From positions 5,622,931 to 5,686,930 of the forward strand of contig CM055096.1 of assembly GCA_029204225.1 (NCBI GenBank): 64,000 bases of DNA, written 5' to 3'. This document shows, in pieces, positions 45,031 through 56,784 of this stretch. The notes beneath the pieces are model-generated. The model saw only the letters and a program-made list of their open reading frames with translations, was not told the origin of the DNA and did not search any database. Position 1 is the stretch's first letter. Each line of letters opens with the position of its first letter. The DNA comes from Diphasiastrum complanatum. Lineage: Eukaryota; Streptophyta; Lycopodiopsida; Lycopodiales; Lycopodiaceae. The translations under genes were made by a program, and so were the position numbers.

Positions 45031-46959
45031 TATCATAAGCATCATTGGGATGTTAAGCAAAAAGGTTTCTATTCATACAAGAAAGTGACAAAAGAATATA
45101 CTAGTATGCTTTGCACAACAACTAGATATAGGGTATTAAGAGCATTCAAGCACTTACAAACAATCTAAAACATAGAATTCCTCAAGTTTCACACCAATGT
45201 GCACAAGAAGTTCAATCATGACGTCATCAGTGATACCGCCAAGTCTACCAAGAGAAATTTGTGTTAATTTCAATATACTTCCAATTACAACATATCTCCA
45301 ATTTCCAACTACCACAAAGTCTTGCACTGAAAACTTTCTTTATCGTATCTAGAAGAATTTGCTAAGTTACAGCATATCTATAAGTTTTCACAAAGAACAT
45401 CCAGCATATCTATAAGTTTCCACAAAGAACATCCAGACATTTGGCAGAGAGCGAACAAATATACTACTGATCATCGTTGGCTGACATTGGCACAACACAA
45501 ATATACCTGGACACATACTAATGTTGCTAAATGGTCACTGTAGAAAACTCATCCCTCGGAATTTTTTCTTGCAAAGTTATAACAGCATCGCATAGCAATG
45601 TTTAGAAGGTTTTGACTTTGAAACATTGCATTGCGATGCGACGTTATAGAAACATTCAATTTAAAAAATCGTCTCTCTGGTTTTATTTCTGATAAATTTA
45701 CACAACATCGTGCAGTTGCGATTAAATGTAAACATCGTTGGACGTCAAACAAACATCTTTGTAATGTCGTTGAAAACACTATCACATAGCAACATATATT
45801 TATGGTTGTGTGGCGATGATTAATTATTGCAAAGCGATGATTATATATATATATATACATATATATATGATTTTTATGCATTAACCTTAGCTTTGGGTAA
45901 TTTGTTTTCACCTGTTTTGCTCAACGAGCATGAGTTTTCCAAGTGTATGATCACTGATACTGCGGTGGCTACTATAGGAGCGTGTTGCACTTGTCAAAGG
46001 GTACTACTCTTGGATCAACTGACAAAACTTACAAACATGTCTTTAGCTCAAATTGTAGATGGTTGTAGATCACTATGCGAAATGTCACTGTGAAGATGCA
46101 GATTCATGTAACATGCAATGCCTTTTTGGATCTAGTGTGTGGGCACTTACAATTTCTCCAATTCACACACCACATCTAATATTGCTACGTTTACATCAAT
46201 GTGTAGATGCGTAATGTATCACTTTGGCATTTTCTGATAAGCTATTTGGGAAATAAACTATATGTTTTCCAGTCAGTACAATGAAATTAATCTAATTGCA
46301 AATATTTGTCAAAATAAAGAAGGAGAGAAGTGTGAAAGATTGTATGGAATGTTGAGATATAAACACAATATATCTCTATAACCAATAATTGACTAAATTA
46401 TTTAATACAACTGAATCGATCTCATACAATTTCTCATTTAAATTTGATCATTTGCATCACTTTCACACTCATCCAATAGTCTAATTCTTTCATAGATTTC
46501 AAACAAATGGTCTATTCTTGTTGGAAGATTATTGGTAAATCATCAATGTTATCATTTATTTGACTTTCGACACTTCACTCGTTGTCACTGACCCAATCAT
46601 CATGCTCGTTTGGCTCCAAGAAATAGTCAAGTTTTTCATCCTCTTCATTATGTGGGTTTTTTTTAGCATGATTTTCCATATGATGATCGCTTTCCTCTTC
46701 TTCTTCATGATTGTTGGTTATCACATCTTTGAGCTCAATATTTTTGAAAATCAAAGGGTATCTATGTGCATACAGATCATAAAAATGAGTTGGAGATTGA
46801 ATTTAGTGTGCTCAATAACTAATCTAAAAGTACCAACAATTCTTACTTGTTCACAATGATTTGGTAAAGCCAATGTTTCATTGGAAGATCTTTGTTGAAT
46901 CAAGAGCAAATAGTCCTTTTGAATCGAATCGTATAGTTGCATGTGGCCCTCAATATATA
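44538..46959. other. AT-rich region without recognised gene
   Basis: Contains a TA microsatellite (44979-45027) and a second short one near 45840-45868. Frames at 45549-45911, 45827-46093 and 46560-46859 show no known motif; the last is hydrophobic only because its complement encodes an acidic run (EEEEESDHH-like). A minus-strand degraded coding sequence around 46500-46940 is possible but cannot be assigned. Confidence 0.4.
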
Positions 46960-48114
46960 GTTTGAAACCATTTACAAAAAGATCTTGAAAGATCTATAGT
47001 TGATTCTAGTATCTCTTGTATGGTTCCAACAAGGTCACTTTCGACCAGATTGGTATCCCTTCTTGTACTACTGGCTTGATGAAACCTTGTCATCACTCCA
47101 CAATCGAATGTTGTTCTTTTTTTGTCGATGCATTCAATGCAAAAGTGTTGTCCACCAGACTAAAGAAAGGTATGCTGCCTATATTGCCAGATTGAAAAAT
47201 CTATATATCAAAAAATGTTTCTAAATAATGTGTTACAATAACAAGGCGATTATTATATATACATATGTATAAAACAATGAGTTTAAGTTTAGAAACCAAC
47301 ATGCCTAAAAAAATAAAAAGCCGCACAAAAAGAATCAAAGGACTCATTTTTATTTTCTTGTTTTTCACCATTCGTTTTATTTTCTCTTTCTTATTTTCCT
47401 TTTCTTTTTTTAATCTAATTGTATATACACTTTCTCTGTCCCTCCCTCCCCCCCACCTCCCCCTCTATAGCTAATCATTCTCCCCAAAAAAAATTTCTCA
47501 CTTTTCACCGCTTCTCACCTCTCCCTCTCATCTATACCCCTTTTACCTTCTTTCGCAATTGTTTCACATTGCCATGCATGCCAATGCCAAAGACATACGC
47601 AGGTATAGAGGAACTTTCACCAAATTCGCAATGGGAGCATGTTAGAATATTCCCATGAAGATTCTTCTAACTGATTATAGCTATCAAAAGAGCATAACGG
47701 ATATCAAACAATGGAGTTGAGCCACCGAACTGCAATGAAGAGTGTCGACAAATCACAGATAAAGGCGCTCCAGAATATATATGTATCGGGAACGCCAATG
47801 CTAGAGAAGTCAACAGACTGCGACAAATGAGCAGAAACAGAGCACAGTGCCTCACCACCATATTTTACGATGATGAGAATAAAAGCATGGCGGATTCGAC
47901 ATAAAAGACTTGGAATGTAATGTCAGACACCCGTAGAAGGCCTAAAGTGAAAAAAGAACCAAGTAGTTAAAATGCAATTTGGTTTTAAACATTTTTATAA
48001 AGTCAAGTTCTTATAGCACATGGGTTTGGGTGAACCAAAAATCCTAACCCTAGGATTTTCTATAAAGAGCATGTGAAACCATTTTGTAATCACTTTTCAA
48101 AGGGAAGAATACAG

Positions 48115-48174
<60 letters not shown>

Positions 48175-48175
48175 T
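46960..48175 (+). repeat. Right copy of the 1.2 kb inverted duplication
   Basis: Partner of 28760-29920. It contains CCAGATTGGTATCCC, GCCATGCATGCCAATGCC, a TATA-like TCTATAAAGAG near 48060 and a GA tract at 48117-48171. Nothing beyond the GA tract is shared with the left copy. Confidence 0.7.
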
Positions 48176-48290
48176 CTTCCTTCCATTATTGCTTGCTTGT
48201 GAAGCCCACACTCAAGCAAAATAGGTTACAAATCACCTTTGGAGAGATCATCAGGATCCTTTAGGTTGTTTCCCTTTCATTGTCCACCTC

Positions 48291-48655
48291 CATTAGAGGA
48301 GTTCTAAATCCAAAAAAGACCCTTTGTATATTTTTTCACAAATTTTTCTTACACATGGACCAATCAAAACACTCAAATTTGAAATCTACGTCACATAACT
48401 TTTTGAGTCCACATTTTGATTCCATACTAAAGAATGGCATAGCTTTTTAGTGGTAAGTCCGAATTTAGCAAAGTTTGGTGCATTGGAAAGCACTCAACAA
48501 GGGCTTTCCAATGATATGTTAGATGATATACTTCTAAGCTATGATTAAAAGTTATGGCAAGTCAAAAGTATTAGTGTTATAATATTTTAATAATAAAAAA
48601 GACATCTTGCACGAATTCTTAAAGGGTCTTCTTGGAAATCAAAACTCCGCTAATG
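48291..48655. mobile_element. MITE-like element, copy 1 (TIR CATTAGAGGAGTT)
   Basis: 365 bp bounded by CATTAGAGGAGTT and AACTCCGCTAATG (one mismatch). It is the reverse complement of 54780-55145 over its whole length, so both ends are confirmed by comparison. It has no coding capacity. The flanks give no clear target duplication, so the superfamily is open. Confidence 0.8.
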
Positions 48656-48982
48656 CCTTGAGAATATCAACCTCTTGAGGAGAAGATCTAGAGCCAAAGA
48701 TGCCTACATGAGCCAAGAAAGTAAGATCCAAGAAAAATCTCACTCTTCAATCTAGGTCATTCCACTTTTAGATCCAAAACTGAGCTTGACACCCTTAGTT
48801 GGCTTAGATCCCATATCTACTATGTAGTTTAACCTCCTCCCCTTTGGATCGAAGCCCATTACTACACACGATACTCACCCAATTGGAGATCGAAACCCGT
48901 TCTTGGCCCTCTTGATCACACCAATTAGGGAGTCACGGAAAGGGTCCAGAACATGGACCTCTTTTTTCTTCATGAAAAAGGA
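48656..48982. other. No feature recognised
   Basis: Short spacer with no supported gene or repeat boundary. Confidence 0.35.
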
Positions 48983-49365
48983 AAATATGATTTTGTGCAT
49001 GCATGCATGTCACACTTTTTAGGATAATTCAAATTCCAAGTTCTTCCTATTCTTCCTTTTTAAAAAGCTCTTTCATATATGGTTTTTGTCCAGTTTTTTT
49101 CTTTTTCATTGAAGCCATTGGGAAACATCAAATAACTACCAAATTTGAAAAATTATAATAATATTGAACATATTAGATCTAAATCACTTTTGTATTAATT
49201 GGGCAAAGCCAATAAAAATGCACACTTTAGAAATCAAAATGTATTAATTTGATCATATGTAGGTTAGACATTAGCTATCTACTAGTTTCATGTCGCAGCA
49301 GTGCAATCCTTGGCTGATATCCTCTTAACGTCCACCATTATAGGTTGTAGCCACTTGATGCCTTA
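48983..49365. repeat. Dispersed repeat, copy interrupted by Gypsy G1
   Basis: See the copy at 44040-44366. It ends CTTGATGCCTTA; CCTTA (49361-49365) is the expected 5' target duplication of G1. Confidence 0.75.
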
Positions 49366-50140
49366 TGTTGGAGGGTTTGCAGATTCCAAGACAACTCTAA
49401 CCCTAGTTAATAAGAGGGAGAGATTTGACACCCTTCGTGTGTAAGTCCAACCCGATGATCACATAGTTATCTGATTCATTAGAAAGTTAATAAAAGGACT
49501 TTAGGTCTTTTTGCGAGACTTTTAATGTTGCAGGCTTAAATGTCAAGTTAGTGAATAAAAGAGGCTCCCACCAAATTTCAATTTCAAGTTGGTTCCCTCC
49601 AATTATTAAGTGGGTTTCCACTACTTTTTAAATTTGAGTAGTTAAGGAGGTAGGAATTAGCCAATAGGAATTGGGATGCCCATCTCCTCAATTTTTTGTA
49701 TAAGTAGCAATTTCGAATGATTGTACATGTTCTATCTTCATTTCAATACAAGCAGATTGGCTCTCTTATGGAATGGATTTGTGAATGTCCTTGCTCTTTA
49801 TCATTTTTTCTCCATCTCTCATATTTTCTTTGTATTTGCTAATTGTTGGATCTGAAGCTTATTGAAATTGCTACTTCTTATGCTTTTGTGAGAGAGAAAA
49901 ATAGTCAGCTATCATCATTGGGGATTTAGTATTAATGGTTGTAGTGTTGAGTGATAGTGTTAATGGATGTAGGGTTAATGCTTAGTGTTAATGGATCTTA
50001 GAGCTAATTGTGGATCATGCATACATGTTGGATTTGTTTTATGCTATCGCTCTCATGGGATCGAACCTCCGCATGATGACTAACTTCATCTCCTTGATGC
50101 TTGTGTGCTTAGATCTTGGGTTGACAATAAGGCCACTACA
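49366..50140 (+). repeat. 5' LTR of Gypsy G1
   Basis: 775 bp, TGTTGGAGGG...CCACTACA, matching the G2 LTRs (54015, 56785) in landmarks such as CCCTAGTTAATAAG, GACTTTAGG and TCGCTCTCATGGGA. It is followed by a Gypsy primer site. Confidence 0.85.
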
Positions 50141-50165
50141 ATTTTAGCGCCGTTGCTGGGGAGCT
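50141..50165 (+). other. Primer binding site region of G1 (Athila/Tat type)
   Basis: ATTTTAGCGCCGTTGCTGGG is a slightly mutated form of the TGGCGCCGTTGCCGGGGA primer site known from plant Athila/Tat-like Gypsy elements. The G2 copy at 55821 keeps the consensus. Confidence 0.8.
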
Positions 50166-50808
50166 ATGCCAATTTCTAATATTGTAGTATGTTTGGACGG
50201 ATGTTAGCTTGCATTAGGCATTTTGTTTTGGCATAGAGAAATTGAATTTTAAGGTTAGATTTAGAGTGATGTTGCTTCATTTGAGTGGATCTTCTTGTTT
50301 TACATCTAATCTGATTGTTAGATTAGATCTATCAAGATCTTATAAAAAGTCAATCTTGCCAAGCTGCAAAAACCTCGATTTTTGCCATAGAGAACCTTCG
50401 CCAATTCTACCACATTTATATGTGTCAGATTTATCCACTGTAAGATCGACGAAAGTTAATTTTACCAGATTTGTGAGAAAAATAGCCAGACCAAAAATAA
50501 TAGTGAAGAACCTTCACTGAATCAACCCTTGCCCAGTCAACCTTCGCCTATAGTATTTCTAGATTTTGCTCTACCAAATCTATCCTCTATCAAATTTTTG
50601 AGCCATTCTATTGTAATTTGATAGTGATCCTGAAAAAAAAATTCATTTTAGTGATGACCGCTTGATCAAGATCTATTTTTTTCATAAATCAGAAATCTGA
50701 TTATTTTCAAGTGATAGAGATTTTACAAATCTGATTAGATCTGAGATAGAATTTTTGTTTGAAAAATCTAAATCCAATCTCATTATCAGATTGACGTAAT
50801 TTGAAATT
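50166..50808 (+). other. G1 untranslated leader
   Basis: Non-coding; contains repeated AATCTGATTAGATCT-like segments. The 92-codon frame at 50242-50520 has no recognisable domain. Confidence 0.5.
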
Positions 50809-51651
50809 ATGGTTGAAGGAGGACCAATGAATCCACCACCAATTGTTGTTAGAAGGTCTTCTCGTTTAGGTATACCAAACTACAATGGGTTATCTGATCT
50901 CATTAGATTTTTCCAAATCTTTTCTGGATTATGTAGGATTTATGGCGAAGTCTTTCCAAAAGATAAACTTTAGTTATTTCCTATGGCCTTAACTAGAGTT
51001 ACTCATTATTAGTTTTATAACCAAGAAGAAACAGAACGCATGGATTGGGAAGTTGTTAAAGCCGCTCTCATTACAAATTTTATGGAAGATTTATTTTTCT
51101 TTTTAAGTAAAATTAAAATGGAAAGAGAGAGGCCATATGAGATTATATTAAACGGATTAAACACCTCAGATCCGAGTGTAATCCCAATCTAATCAATGAC
51201 GATGCTTTGATTATGTGGTTTTTAGCAGCTCTATCTAAACGGATTAGATGCGAGCTTAAATGCCATAATGAATACACTATGATACAAAGGCTATGGACAA
51301 TGCAATTCGTGAGGATGATGAAGATTCTGACGACCGAACCAAATGTTGTAATGTTGTCTTATATAGCAGGGCAAACCACGACAACATCTACCACCATTGC
51401 ATCAACAAATATCAATGCTACTGCAGATAAGATGATCGACAAGTTCGAGAAACTTGGTCAAAAGCAGCAGATGCAGCTGGAAAAGATGTAGTCTCAACTC
51501 GATGAAAAGATTAAGGCTTTGGAAGAATTCCATGGTAAAGCGAACAAAGAGCTTGAAAAGTTTTAAAGACTTTCCTAGCCGGAAAAATGTCTGATGTTCA
51601 ATCTGAGCAGACAATCATACTATGAATGAATGCCCAATGTTGAAACAATGA
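50809..51651 (+). pseudogene. G1 gag, degraded
   Basis: Starts MVEGGPMNPPPIVVRRSSRL and runs to a stop near 50973. It continues in broken frames with WEVVKAALITNFMEDLFFF, LIMWFLAAL, MQFVRMMKIL (alternative frame MDNAIREDDEDSDD) and a helical K/Q/E-rich stretch (KFEKLGQKQQMQLEKM). Architecture fits Ty3/Gypsy gag. Several stops make it non-functional. Confidence 0.7.
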
Positions 51652-53640
51652 ATGACGAATACTATTTGTCATCTGCAAAGCTATACGGGACATGAAACAG
51701 CCTTTTGCTCATTTAATCGTCAAAATATCCAGCCAAGGTATGTTAAGCTTCAGTTTCAAGAACCTACTTATTCAAAAGGTGATGATGGAAAGCCTTTCAA
51801 TTTTGCCCTTGGATTTTCAGAACAACTAGCTCTACCTGCTAATCTAATGGAACCAGAACCTTATCATGGTAATGAGCAATGGAACTATAGCAATGATCAC
51901 GGGAGTGGTCCTTTAGAGCAGCTAGACAATGGACCAAAGTGCCACTTGGATGTTTTGCATGCAGAAAAGAATGTCCTGCAAGACCCAAACCACCACGGGT
52001 TATTGAATGTGATTACAATCAAGAAAAGACTAGTAGTTCAACTTGAACCAACTGTACCTTTGATGGTTGTTACCAGAGCTCAGAAACAGAAAGAAATTCT
52101 AGTTAATCCAGAATCTGTTGAATCAGCAACAACTATAGATATACCTAGCGCATCAGGGGTATATCTAAAGCAGAAAAGGAAAGATATCAAGATATGAGGC
52201 AATGGATTAAACAATTGCAAGAAGAAGAAGCCCAAGAAGCCGCTAAAGCAACATCCAAGAACAAATGTTAATACACAGTTGCACCATGAAATGATCGTAA
52301 ATATTCTATCTAGCAAGATGGATATTACACTGGGAGAATTTCTTAAGCTGGTGCCTAAAGCAGAAGAAATATTAGTAGAAAGATTGACTCAAATGGAACC
52401 ACAAGTCTTTTAGAAGCCACTTTTTTGTGATAGGTTTGAAGAAACAAATAGAGTACTCAATGTGGGGACAACTTGGAAAAGTGAGCAGAAAAACATTACC
52501 CTATCAATACAACATAGACAATTTGATAAAGAAATAATCATGATTGATGGAGGTTCAGAAGTTAACCTGATTTAAACCAAGCTATGCACAAATGGGGACT
52601 TACCCAGCTGAAGCTTGCCACTTTTGCCATCAAGCTAGCTGATCAAAATGACTGTCTGTCCCAGAGAAATAGTTGAAGGCATACCTGTCAAAATAGCTAG
52701 AGTGCAGTTTGTCATTACTTTTGTAGTAATGGACTTACCTGACACGCCAAATATATATCAAATTTTATTGGGATGTCCATGGTTATGAGTTGCACAAGTA
52801 GTTCATAATTGGGACACCGACAAAATTACTTTTGAGAATCGTGAGCGTGCGGTCAAAGTAGATCCAATCACTTGGACTATCAAGCCAGTAGACTAAAGAG
52901 GGGATGATGATTCATCAACAACAAATCATACTTGTGATCGACAAATTAAGACTCTGGGAGTCCAATATGACTCTCAAACTGACACTGTCAATTGTAATCA
53001 AGCTTTTGCAACGGATTGTATAGCAGACTATATGTGTCAACGAGATAATCAATCCGAATTAAGCGAAATTTTCTTATTTGATCGAACTTTGGATACACTG
53101 ATCACTTTTTTCTTGAATATAATGAACTTAGCTTGGATATCAATTGATACAAATCCAGATCTGATTGAAGATGATTGAATACATGTTAGTCATGCCTTGA
53201 CTTATGATGGAGATGCAGAACTTACCGATGAGCAGATCCTCAATCACATGGATCCTACAAGATTTGGAATTCGAGATATTTTGGATGAACTGACAATAAA
53301 GCCGCCAAAAGAAATTATATTGAAAGAAGGGAAAGCTCCAGGACCAATGACAAAAAAACAAGCTAAGAAACACTATAATACGGTCCTGAAATGGAAAATA
53401 TTCTCTCAAAAAATTGATTCAAAAAATGTACCACCTTTATTGGATAAAAAAGAAAGAAAGGGCAAGGATCATTCTTCAAGTCGGACTTCTCGCAAGAAAT
53501 CACTATCAAGGAAATCATCACTTTCGGAGAAAAGCACATCTTCTAGAAAGTCATCACCTCCATAATCAATTCTTGGCAAGAAAGCTAAACGGAGATCAAA
53601 GATCAGCCCTTATGAAAAGGAACAATCAGAAGAAGTCCAG
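51652..53640 (+). pseudogene. G1 zinc-knuckle remnant, aspartic protease and linker
   Basis: The 181-codon frame at 51652 begins with a damaged knuckle (CHLQSYTGHETAFC). Protease is at about 52530-52860: IMIDGGSEVNLI active-site box, then VKIARVQFVITFVVMDLPDT, ILLGCPWL and VHNWDTDKITF. A charged linker (53197-53565; KKPPKEI-like and SSRTSRKKSLSRKSS) follows. Stops are interspersed. The region between protease and RT is shortened. Confidence 0.75.
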
Positions 53641-54014
53641 CATGATATGCCCGAGCATTTTAAATGCTATACTTTGAACGATGTTGTAATTATATTACCC
53701 AAGGCTAAGTTATGTCATTTGGACTTTGCAACGTACCTAGTTCATTTCAAAGAGTCATGCAGTTTGCCTTCAAAGACTACATGCAGAAATTCCTTGAAAT
53801 CTAATTGGATGATCTCTGAGTCAATAGTGCTGATATAGACCATTTGGATAGTTTAAAAAAAGTATTTGAATGTTGTCACAAATACCAAATCTCCTTAAAT
53901 CCAAAAAAGTGTCAAATTTGGATCACTTATGGAGTTGTCCTTGGACATGTGATATCAAGGCATGGCATTGTTAGAGATTATTCCAAAATCAAAGTCATCA
54001 TCGAGTCACCGCTA
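53641..54014 (+). pseudogene. G1 reverse transcriptase, C-terminal half, broken by G2
   Basis: Reads MSFGLCNVPSSFQRVMQFAF, KDYMQKFLEI, LDSLKKVFECCHKYQISLNP, VVLGHVISRHGIV and IKVIIESP. These are the Ty3/Gypsy RT blocks after the catalytic region; the catalytic aspartates lie in lost or mutated sequence. It is interrupted at CGCTA (54010-54014) by G2 and resumes at 57499. Confidence 0.85.
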
Positions 54015-54039
54015 TGTTGGAGGGTTTGCGGATCCCAAG

Positions 54040-54774
54040 TGTTGAATTTCACATGTGTGAACTGTCCACTACATGTACTTGTGATCTCCTAAGGTGTGTA
54101 GATGCACCAAGATCAAGACTAGATTGAGATTCAAGATCAATCTTGAATCCTATGCAAAAACACACTACTACATGCATTCAATCACTTCCAACTCTCACTC
54201 ACACGTGTGGGAAGTATTCAAAAAATAATCTAAGTAAAAACAAGCTGCTCTCCTCGGGTAGAGAGAGAAAATGCATCAAGAGCTCTCGGGTAGAGAGAGA
54301 AAGCTAGAAATCCAATAACTCACAAAATCCATGAAATCACCAAATCAATTGACTTCAAAATGAGGAGTACAATGATACTAGTAGGTTCACGAGCTACCAC
54401 TATGCTTAACTATGATTGGACCACATTTTGTCACCTCTTGATCCTATTGGATCATTGATCTATGCACTCTTAATTCTATTGGACTATATTCAAGCACACC
54501 TCAATTTCCTATTGGACCTCACAAGGTTCCACCTCTATATCCTATTGGACCTCTTGGAATTCATCAAACAAAAACTTTACACTTGTCTACACTCTAATTA
54601 GCAAGTGTTTAGCCTCTTACTCTATTTTGGCTCAATAGTGGCATTACAAGTGGAAATGCATAATTTGCCATCTATGTCAAATTTATTCCTATCAACATCC
54701 TACACCTAGATGCTTGATATAAAAAAAATAAGACCCCTATATCTAACATAGATAATCTTTTTCAATTCTTCACA
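54040..54774 (-). mobile_element. Solo LTR of Copia C, perfect TSD CCAAG
   Basis: 735 bp, reverse orientation, TGTTGAATTTCACATG...TTCAATTCTTCACA, flanked by CCAAG (54035-54039 and 54775-54779). It matches the LTR at 16401-17203. It marks a complete C insertion lost by LTR-LTR recombination. Confidence 0.9.
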
Positions 54775-54779
54775 CCAAG

Positions 54780-55145
54780 CATTAGAGGAGTTTTGAGTTC
54801 CAAAAAGACCCTTTATGAATTCGTGCAAGATGCCTTTTTTATTATTAAAATATTATAACACTAATACTTTTGACTTGCCATAAACTTTTAATCATAGCTC
54901 AGAAGTATATCATCTAATATATCATTGGAAAGCCCTTGTTGAGCACTTTCCAATGCACCAAACTTCGCTAAATTTGGACTTACCACTAAAAAGTTATGCC
55001 AGTTTTAGTATGGAATCAAAAAGTTACGTTACGTAGATTTCAAATTTGAGTGTTTTGATTGGTCCATGTGTAAGAAAAATTTGTGAAAAAATATAAAAAA
55101 GAATCTTTACAAAGGGTCTTTTTTGGATTTAGAACTCCTCTAATG
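54780..55145. mobile_element. MITE-like element, copy 2 (TIR CATTAGAGGAGTT)
   Basis: 366 bp with 13-bp perfect terminal inverted repeats, inserted in the G2 5' LTR between CCCAAG and GCAACCC. The intact 3' LTR (56785 onward) shows the uninterrupted CCCAAGGCAACCC, so both ends are defined by an empty site. No target duplication can be seen relative to that site. Confidence 0.85.
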
Positions 55146-55819
55146 GCAACCCTAACCCTAGTTAATAAGTGACAGGGATTTGGCACCCTGTGTGTGTAAG
55201 TCCAACCCAATGATCACATAGTTATTTGATTAATTAGAATGTTAATAAAAAGGACTTTAGGCCATTTTGCAAGACTTTTAATGTCGCAGGGCCTAAATGT
55301 CAAGTTAGTGAATAAAGTTGGGTTTCCCTCCAATTTTGATGGTTCCCACACTTTTGAATAAAAAGAGAGGCAAGACTGGACCAATAGGATTCAGAGGCCA
55401 GGGTCCTCCTCTCTACTATAAAAAGGGACCAACTCGAGTTGCTCCTCATGTTCATTTCCTCATTTCAATAAAGCAGATTGGTTATCTTTAGAAATGGATT
55501 GATGAATGTCCTTGTTCTTCCTCTCTTTTCTTCCATTTCTCATGCTTTCTTTGGATTTTGCTAATTGTTGAATTTTATCATTATTGGGATTGCTATTTCT
55601 TGTTGTGGATTTAGGGTTAATGGAAGTAGGGTTAATGGATGTAGTGTTAATGCTTAGTGTTAATGGATGTTAGTGTTAGATCATCCATTCATGTTGAAAT
55701 CTGAACTTTATTATCGCTCTCATGGGAACGAACCTATGCGTGACAACTAACTCTATCTCTTTGATGCTAGATTGACTAGATCTTGGATTCAGGTTAGGCA
55801 AGGAAAGAAACCCACTAAA

Positions 55820-55841
55820 TTTTGGCGCCGTTGCCGGGGAG
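55820..55841 (+). other. Primer binding site of G2
   Basis: TTTGGCGCCGTTGCCGGGGA, the consensus primer site of Athila/Tat-like Gypsy elements, right after the LTR end CCACTAAA. Confidence 0.9.
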
Positions 55842-55984
55842 CTACGCCAATTTTTTAGTTTGCAGCATGTTTGGTTGATGGTTAACTTGCATTAGGCATC
55901 TTGTCGTGGCATGCTAGGGTTAGCTTTGCATTAACGTTCAAAAAATGAGTGGTGATTGTATTTTTTGTTTTTTAATTTTTTGCG

Positions 55985-56560
55985 TCTATTTTATTCAATT
56001 TTTGCCCTATTTTTAGTTTCCTATAATTCAATCTGAATATATAGCATTGTAGAGCATTGCAAGGGCTTTCTTTCTATTTAGTGTTTTTTTTAATTCCGTT
56101 TAGTATTGAGCAAGTTACAAATTTTTGAAATTGGCAACAAAATTCTATAAACTTGTCAAAAACCAGAAACTTCTAGATTCATTTTTTTTTTGCCCTGTTT
56201 GATTCATTTTTTCCCCACTTTCTATTTTCTGTAATTCGATCTGAATAGATAGAGCTGTAGAGCATTAGAAGGGCTTTCTATCCATATAATTTTTTGGATT
56301 CCGTTTAGTATTGGGCAAGTTACAAATTTTTGATGTTGGCAACAAAATTCTGTAAACTTGTCAAAAACTAGAAACTTCCAGATTCGTTTTTTTTTTGCCC
56401 TGTTTGATTCATTTTTCGCCCAACCTTTTGTTCTCTATAATTCCATCTGAATAGCTAGAGTTGTAGAGCATTGAAAGGGCTTTTTGGAGATATAATTGTT
56501 TTCTATTTCGTTACATATTGAGGAAGTTACAAATTTTTGAAAATGTCAAAGAAAAGAAAT
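55985..56560 (+). repeat. Tandem repeats of about 212 bp in the G2 internal region
   Basis: Two and a half to three copies of a unit containing TAATTC(A/G)ATCTGAATA, GAGCATT..AAGGGCTTTC, GCAAGTTACAAATTTTTGA and TTTTTTGCCCTGTTTGATTC, at about 56022, 56232 and 56446. Confidence 0.8.
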
Positions 56561-56784
56561 TCTGTAATTACCTTGTGGTTAGCTTCAACAATGTCATTGC
56601 TAGCAGGTGCACCTATCTACAAGGATCAACATCAACAAGCATTATCTTGGGATCTTTTTTTGGATGGTGTCGACTACCCATTTGTCAATGCACAAGGTTA
56701 TCATGAATGGCCACCGGACCCATATGGCTATTCAAGCGTCGAGGTTGGTGTCGTGGGACCGCCACCAGTTTTGGTGGGGGATAC
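56561..56784 (+). pseudogene. Short unrecognised frame of G2 before the 3' LTR
   Basis: The frame from 56537 encodes LASTMSLLAGAPIYKDQHQQ, then GVDYPFVNAQGYHEWPPDPY and GPPPVLVGD, running into LTR sequence. A Pro-rich segment fits a gag-like or C-terminal remnant, but no domain is recognised. GGTGGGGGATA just before the LTR could be the polypurine tract. Confidence 0.35.

Noticed and set aside
46560-46859. Hydrophobic 99-codon frame resembling a membrane protein
   Set aside because: Hydrophobicity comes from a T-rich strand whose complement encodes an acidic run; no start context, homology or conserved copy.
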